From Irpex lacteus (taxonomy: Eukaryota; Basidiomycota; Agaricomycetes; Polyporales; Irpicaceae): a stretch of 64,000 nt of DNA. Below the pieces are notes generated by a model. It ran no database searches and was not told the origin of the DNA. It was given only the letters and a program-made list of their open reading frames with translations. Location of the stretch: contig MQVO02000025.1 of assembly GCA_001986395.2 (NCBI GenBank), positions 372,001 to 436,000 of the forward strand. The letters are read 5' to 3'. Shown in pieces: positions 59,929-64,000 of the stretch; position 1 is the first letter of the stretch, and the number at the start of each line of letters is the position of its first letter. The translations under genes were made by a program, and so were the position numbers.

Positions 59929-62539
59929 ATGTCAGACAGACCACTTAACGGTGTGGATACGGCTACGTTCGGAAGACTTGGTGAGTGGGAAAGCACTTTG
60001 CGTCCTATTGTAGCTAACATGGGTGACGGCATCCAACCTACAGCGGAGCGGCCTGCCATTAGTACAAAGTCTAAGGTTTCCTACGAACAATCAAGATCTC
60101 ACAGAATGTGCAGTAGTGCAACGACGGCAGCAACAAAAGTGAGGTATAGTGCACGAAGCATGGGGAGGTTGGCGCTGTTGAAGGATATGCCTATGGATAT
60201 CTTCACTGAGGTGAGCAAGTTGTAGTACTTACCCTTCCGTAATTGGAATCCGAGTATACTCTATGACAGATTATTAAACATCTACATCCGAAGGACATGC
60301 TTAATCTCGCTCGCGTATCCAAACATCTACGGAAGATATTGTTACACAAGTCTTCGAAGAGCGCGTGGGCAGCAGCACGAGAGAATGCTATGAGCCCTCC
60401 GGACCCACCCCCTTATCTGAGCGAGCCGAAGTATGCGGCGCTTTTATTTGTATATGGCTGTGAGGTATTGTGCCTTGGTAAATTACCCTCGTGTTAACTG
60501 GAGACCTGATATCCTTTTACCATTAGGCCTGCGGCATCTGTCATGCCAAGAAGGCGAACTTCGCCATGGCTGTTCGATTCTGCTCAGCATGCTGGAACAC
60601 AAAGTAGGCTCAGGCATCGATACGCTGATACTCAGGCTGATATATACTGACGCACGATTATAGTGTTTTAACCCGACATACGCTCGTCAAGAAGTACGAG
60701 AAGATGGCACCCATAGCGGACGTTTTGTTCACCCTGCTGCCCTACCATAGTGGTATGCTCAGCTGTTTTCCATGGTACCTTACCTGCCTGCTTATCATCT
60801 ACTATGTAAAGCCAGAAATTCTCGGACTCCAGGTGGAAAGAAATATTGGTACTATGACGTCGAGGCTCGGGCGGTTGCAGATCGTTACCTCGCTCTGTCG
60901 GGCAATGAGAGGGAAACATATGTCCAGGATAGGCAGGCCTACGTTGGAGCTATGATAAAGGTAAACAATAATGGTTTTTGTTCAAGTGCAATGCAACTCA
61001 TCGTGCTGTAGCATGATGATGCTGTCCGCGGATGGCAACGCTGGGCAAATTGTGCGAAGAATCAAAATAACGTTGCCATCGAGGAAGCCCGCCAAAAGGC
61101 GTAAGTTGTAAGGCTCGACATTGCATTCACTGTTCTTAATGACGCCCGGTTATTTTGTACAGAATATTCAGAAAGCTCGAGGAGCTTGGATATCATAAAT
61201 CCGAGTTTCCTCGGACCGGTATTTCGGATTGGTATTCGCTGACCATACAGCCGCGAGAATTGACCCCCAGAAGTAAGTCGGCCAGAATAATAGGAATGTT
61301 TATATACTTCATGCTTTTTTTTCTATCCAGTTTGGAACCAGATACGTCCGAAGCTCGAAGAATGCATCAAACAAGAGGCTCAAAGGCGGAAGCAAGTAGA
61401 ATACCAGGCTCGCGTGTAAGAACGGTCAAATGAGTTGGAGTCCTTGTATCGCGATTACGTCAACGAACTCCCGGAGTTCCGCGACAACCTGCTTCCGACT
61501 GTCGACGACCTCCAACAGGCAATGGCCGTGCGCCGTATGATAAGAGAAGAGCATGCCCAGCTACCCGTGACATTAGAAAGGTTCAATGCAGTTGTGCTAG
61601 CTGCGGTTCAAAAGCACGCAGACGACATGACTACGCTGCTGAAGCGATGGATCCAGTCTGCGCTTGGTAACGATGTACCAGATGAAGGTTACCCGGGCCT
61701 TTACTCTTCTGCAGCCTTGTTTGGATGTCTTTACTCAAATTACATGCCTGAATTGCGAGAACGGCGGCTGTATAGTTATCCGGAGCTGCCAGTGGTGAAA
61801 CATGTGCAGGAAGCTCACGCGCTCCTTCCACACCAGAAAATCCAAAAGTATCGTAGGGATGAACATGTTCGCGTTGCTCACCAAGTACTTAGGGGTGTCG
61901 GGTTATCGGAAGCCACACTCCACGAAGATGTTCCCAGGAATCTGGTCTATCTGTGCGGAAAGCCAGGGTTCACGCAGCCAGCATCGTTCCCAACGCTTGT
62001 AAGACGAACTATACAGTAGTCTCTTGTATACTCTTACTGACACGTTTCAGATTCAGCATATCGAGGAGGGATGTAACTGGCAGTCGAAGTTGATTGGCAA
62101 GCCCTCCGCTGAGTATGTGTGTCTTCTCATGCATAGTCTGCGTATATTAACCTATGATCCCATTGATAGGCAGAAGCCCGTAGAGTACATTGTTCATAAC
62201 CTAAAACGTACTCCGTCTTTCTTGGCCGTTATCGGGAACGGCCTCACTTTTGTCGCGCCCACCATCAACGTTCCAAGAGGCTTCCAACTTTCACCTGAAG
62301 GCGCGGTCTGGTGCAGGCTTTGCCCAAGCGAGCCTGAGGCATGGGAAGTATATGTTGACGTCGAGAAATTTGTGTGGCACGTGAGGATCAGGTAAGCGTA
62401 CTAGTACACTGGCATTAAGTCACGTATTGTGTTCAACAACAGACATGCATTCAAATCATTATCTAGACACCATGTTGAGCCTACGACGGGACACTACGTA
62501 AGTCTTAACGACCCGCACCCTTGGGGCCCCTTGGATTAG
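59929..62539 (+). pseudogene. F-box protein with cysteine motif, in-frame stop
   Basis: Multi-exon gene beginning MSDRPLNGVDTATFG. The F-box is LKDMPMDIFTEIIKHLHPKDMLNLARVSK, and exon 1 ends inside it at 60210. A Cys cluster follows (CEACGICHAKK, FCSACWNT), a putative zinc site typical of an expanded agaricomycete F-box family. Further family-like blocks include TPGGKKYWYYDVEARAVADRY and WNQIRPKLEECIKQEAQRR, after which a TAA at 61417-61419 interrupts the same frame (QARV-stop-ERSNELESLYRDY). Downstream, NELPEFRDNLLPTVDDLQ through YVDVEKFVWHVRIR is clearly coding. The nonsense codon may mark a recent pseudogene or sequence error. The 3' end is uncertain, because further exon-like pieces lie at 62760-63009. 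Confidence 0.7.
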
Positions 62540-63113
62540 TCGATGTGGGCACTGAGTAACAAGCACAATATTTGAGGAGAGGATTATGCTAGCCGGTAGA
62601 TTGAAGTATATTACCGTCCGACAATGCACATGTAAATGCCGGTGGTATCGAAGATTGGACGTGGCTTTCCACACAGACAAATGGCTAGTCAAACCTCTAC
62701 CCGAGTTCTGTAGGCGTACCATTTTATGTTCTTATATGACTTGTGTATTTCAGTGAGGAACATATGCCAGCGGCGTTGAATGTGTGCTATCTGTCCTCGC
62801 TGGGATGTACGGTTGTAACGCAGTTGTAAGTCCTTGTAGTCAATCAAAGTTTATAGTGTAATCACGAAGGAGGTCTGATCTATAGAACTGCGCAGAGCGC
62901 GAAGAATATGCATGGACATTACAGGAAAAGAGCCGGTGAACTAGACATTACCATGCCAAGAAAGGCGACAGATTGTGGGATACCTGTAAGGGGCCCCAGC
63001 TCGAAGTGACAAGGCTTGAAATTTTAGTCCCGACGCTTGAACACCAATGGAACACTGATTGGCCTATAGCGTCCCCAGTGCAACGTGGTTAGCACTGAAA
63101 GTCACACCTTTAG
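62540..63113. other. 3' region of F-box gene and convergent flank
   Basis: Contains exon-like plus-strand pieces (MPAALNVCYLSSLGC near 62764, then AKNMHGHYRKRAGELD near 62900) that may belong to the F-box gene by alternative splicing. Otherwise it is flank of the cytochrome P450 gene. Confidence 0.4.
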
Positions 63114-64000
63114 TCAAAGCAGAAAGAGGAAACTCACGTCAGGGTGTTTCCATACTTGCACTGTAACACCCTCTCCCTCCTGGCCCTCAACGTCTCGGAC
63201 TTCACTAAACCCTATAAAGCATAGCCAGCATCATAATCAACAAACTCTCTGAATAAAGAGTGAACAGCTTGGCGAAACTTACAGGAGGGTAGAGCACGTC
63301 AGGCGGGAGCTCAACCTTGTACTTGGAGATAGTCTTGGCGATGGCTGCAGCCAGTTCGAGCTCAACAAAGCTGGAAGGAGAAATGAGTATCGCAAGAGAC
63401 ATACGGGAGGGCGCGAAGGAGATATTTCCAGAATCAGAGTCAAGACGCACCGTTTCCCGATACACGCCCTCGCACCCAAGCTGAACGGCTGGAACGCGTC
63501 ACGATTCCAGTCTCCCTTGAAGAACCTCTCCGGTTTGAACTCATGCGGGTCATCCCAGTACCGCGCTGTCGGAGAGAGCAGTCAGCGATGTACTACGTGG
63601 ACAGGTGGACGTCGAAGGTAAATATGCAGGGATTTGAGAATACAGAAGTTCCAGTTGAACCAGAGACCGAAAAGAAAACAACTGTAGACACTAGAGTCGG
63701 ACTTACGGTTATAATGCAGTGCAGTAACGTTAACCGCCACTTTCGTCCCCTTGGGAATGGGCAAAACGACGTTCTCGCCCGTAAGGTGATTTGTCGTTGT
63801 CAAAGAAGTGTCTTCGCCTGCACAACGAAGGGCCAAGATGACCTTGAAGATAGGGATAAATTAGCGCCACCTCCTTGCTATAAAATACGGAAAAGAGAGA
63901 GTATACATACGGGTGCATACATTCTCAATGCTTCATTGACAACCCTGTGAAAGTCAAGCGTCGACACGTGGCACATAAAGCTGGAGGGGAGGAAAGAGGG
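63114..64000 (-). CDS. Cytochrome P450, 3' part (5' end outside window)
   Basis: Heme-thiolate monooxygenase, using O2 and electrons from a P450 reductase at the ER membrane. Only the C-terminal third is inside the window. VVNEALRMYAP contains the E-x-x-R of the K-helix, followed by LTGENVVLPIPKGTKVAVNVTALHYN (beta strands before the meander) and RYWDDPHEFKPERFFKGDW with the PERF motif. The heme-binding loop reads FQPFSLGARACIGKRF, though the usual G-x-R-x-C-x-G sequence starts with L-G-A-R. After it comes VELELAAAIAKTISKYKVELPP, and the tail ends near 63114. Several short introns interrupt it. The family cannot be assigned from this part; fungal P450s act in xenobiotic degradation and secondary metabolism. 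The gene runs off the window at 64000. Confidence 0.88.

Overview
The window is nuclear DNA of a filamentous basidiomycete, most likely an Agaricomycete (mushroom or wood-decay fungus). The evidence is dense genes on both strands, many 45-70 nt GT-AG introns with CTNAC-like branch points, several large F-box/leucine-rich proteins, a laccase-like multicopper oxidase, a GH71 alpha-1,3-glucanase and small gene families typical of that group. The species cannot be named from the sequence alone.

Layout. 0-9 kb: an F-box-like gene, a small gene of a four-member family (called here the PGY family), a phosphomannose isomerase copy interrupted by an in-frame stop, a two-segment membrane protein and a TAPR1/HAPSTR1-like protein. 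8.7-14.7 kb: two paralogous F-box genes with a glutathione S-transferase (GST) on the opposite strand between them. 15-30 kb: GH71 glucanase, condensin subunit 3 (Ycg1/CAP-G), a second PGY gene, a THEM6-like thioesterase-fold protein and the TPR subunit of TFIIIC, all on the minus strand. 30.8-34.6 kb: dihydrolipoamide dehydrogenase and a third PGY gene with a C-terminal extension. 35.7-42.6 kb: a membrane-anchored laccase-like gene and an unknown gene whose introns are unusually pyrimidine-rich and carry minisatellites. 43-49.8 kb: a second GST, an HSP20, a fourth PGY gene and a gene that appears to fuse an unknown N-terminal region to an F-box region. 51.9-56.4 kb: a large multi-exon gene with a tyrosine-recombinase-like catalytic pattern followed by two zinc fingers. 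56.7-64 kb: an unknown acidic protein, an intron-containing tRNA-Lys, a small hydrophilic CsbD-like protein, an F-box gene broken by an in-frame stop, and the 3' part of a cytochrome P450.

Housekeeping genes (condensin, TFIIIC, dihydrolipoamide dehydrogenase, tRNA) are mixed with fast-evolving accessory families (F-box, GST, PGY, laccase, P450). No co-regulated pathway cluster is evident. The most unusual objects are the recombinase-like gene with its duplicated upstream region, the four PGY paralogs with identical exon architecture, the 5-nt and 3-nt micro-exons that rebuild a copper site in the laccase gene, the polypyrimidine/minisatellite introns, and two otherwise well-conserved genes each interrupted by a single in-frame stop.

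Exon boundaries were inferred by eye from reading frame, splice consensus and family conservation. CDS coordinates give the full span from start to stop, including introns.
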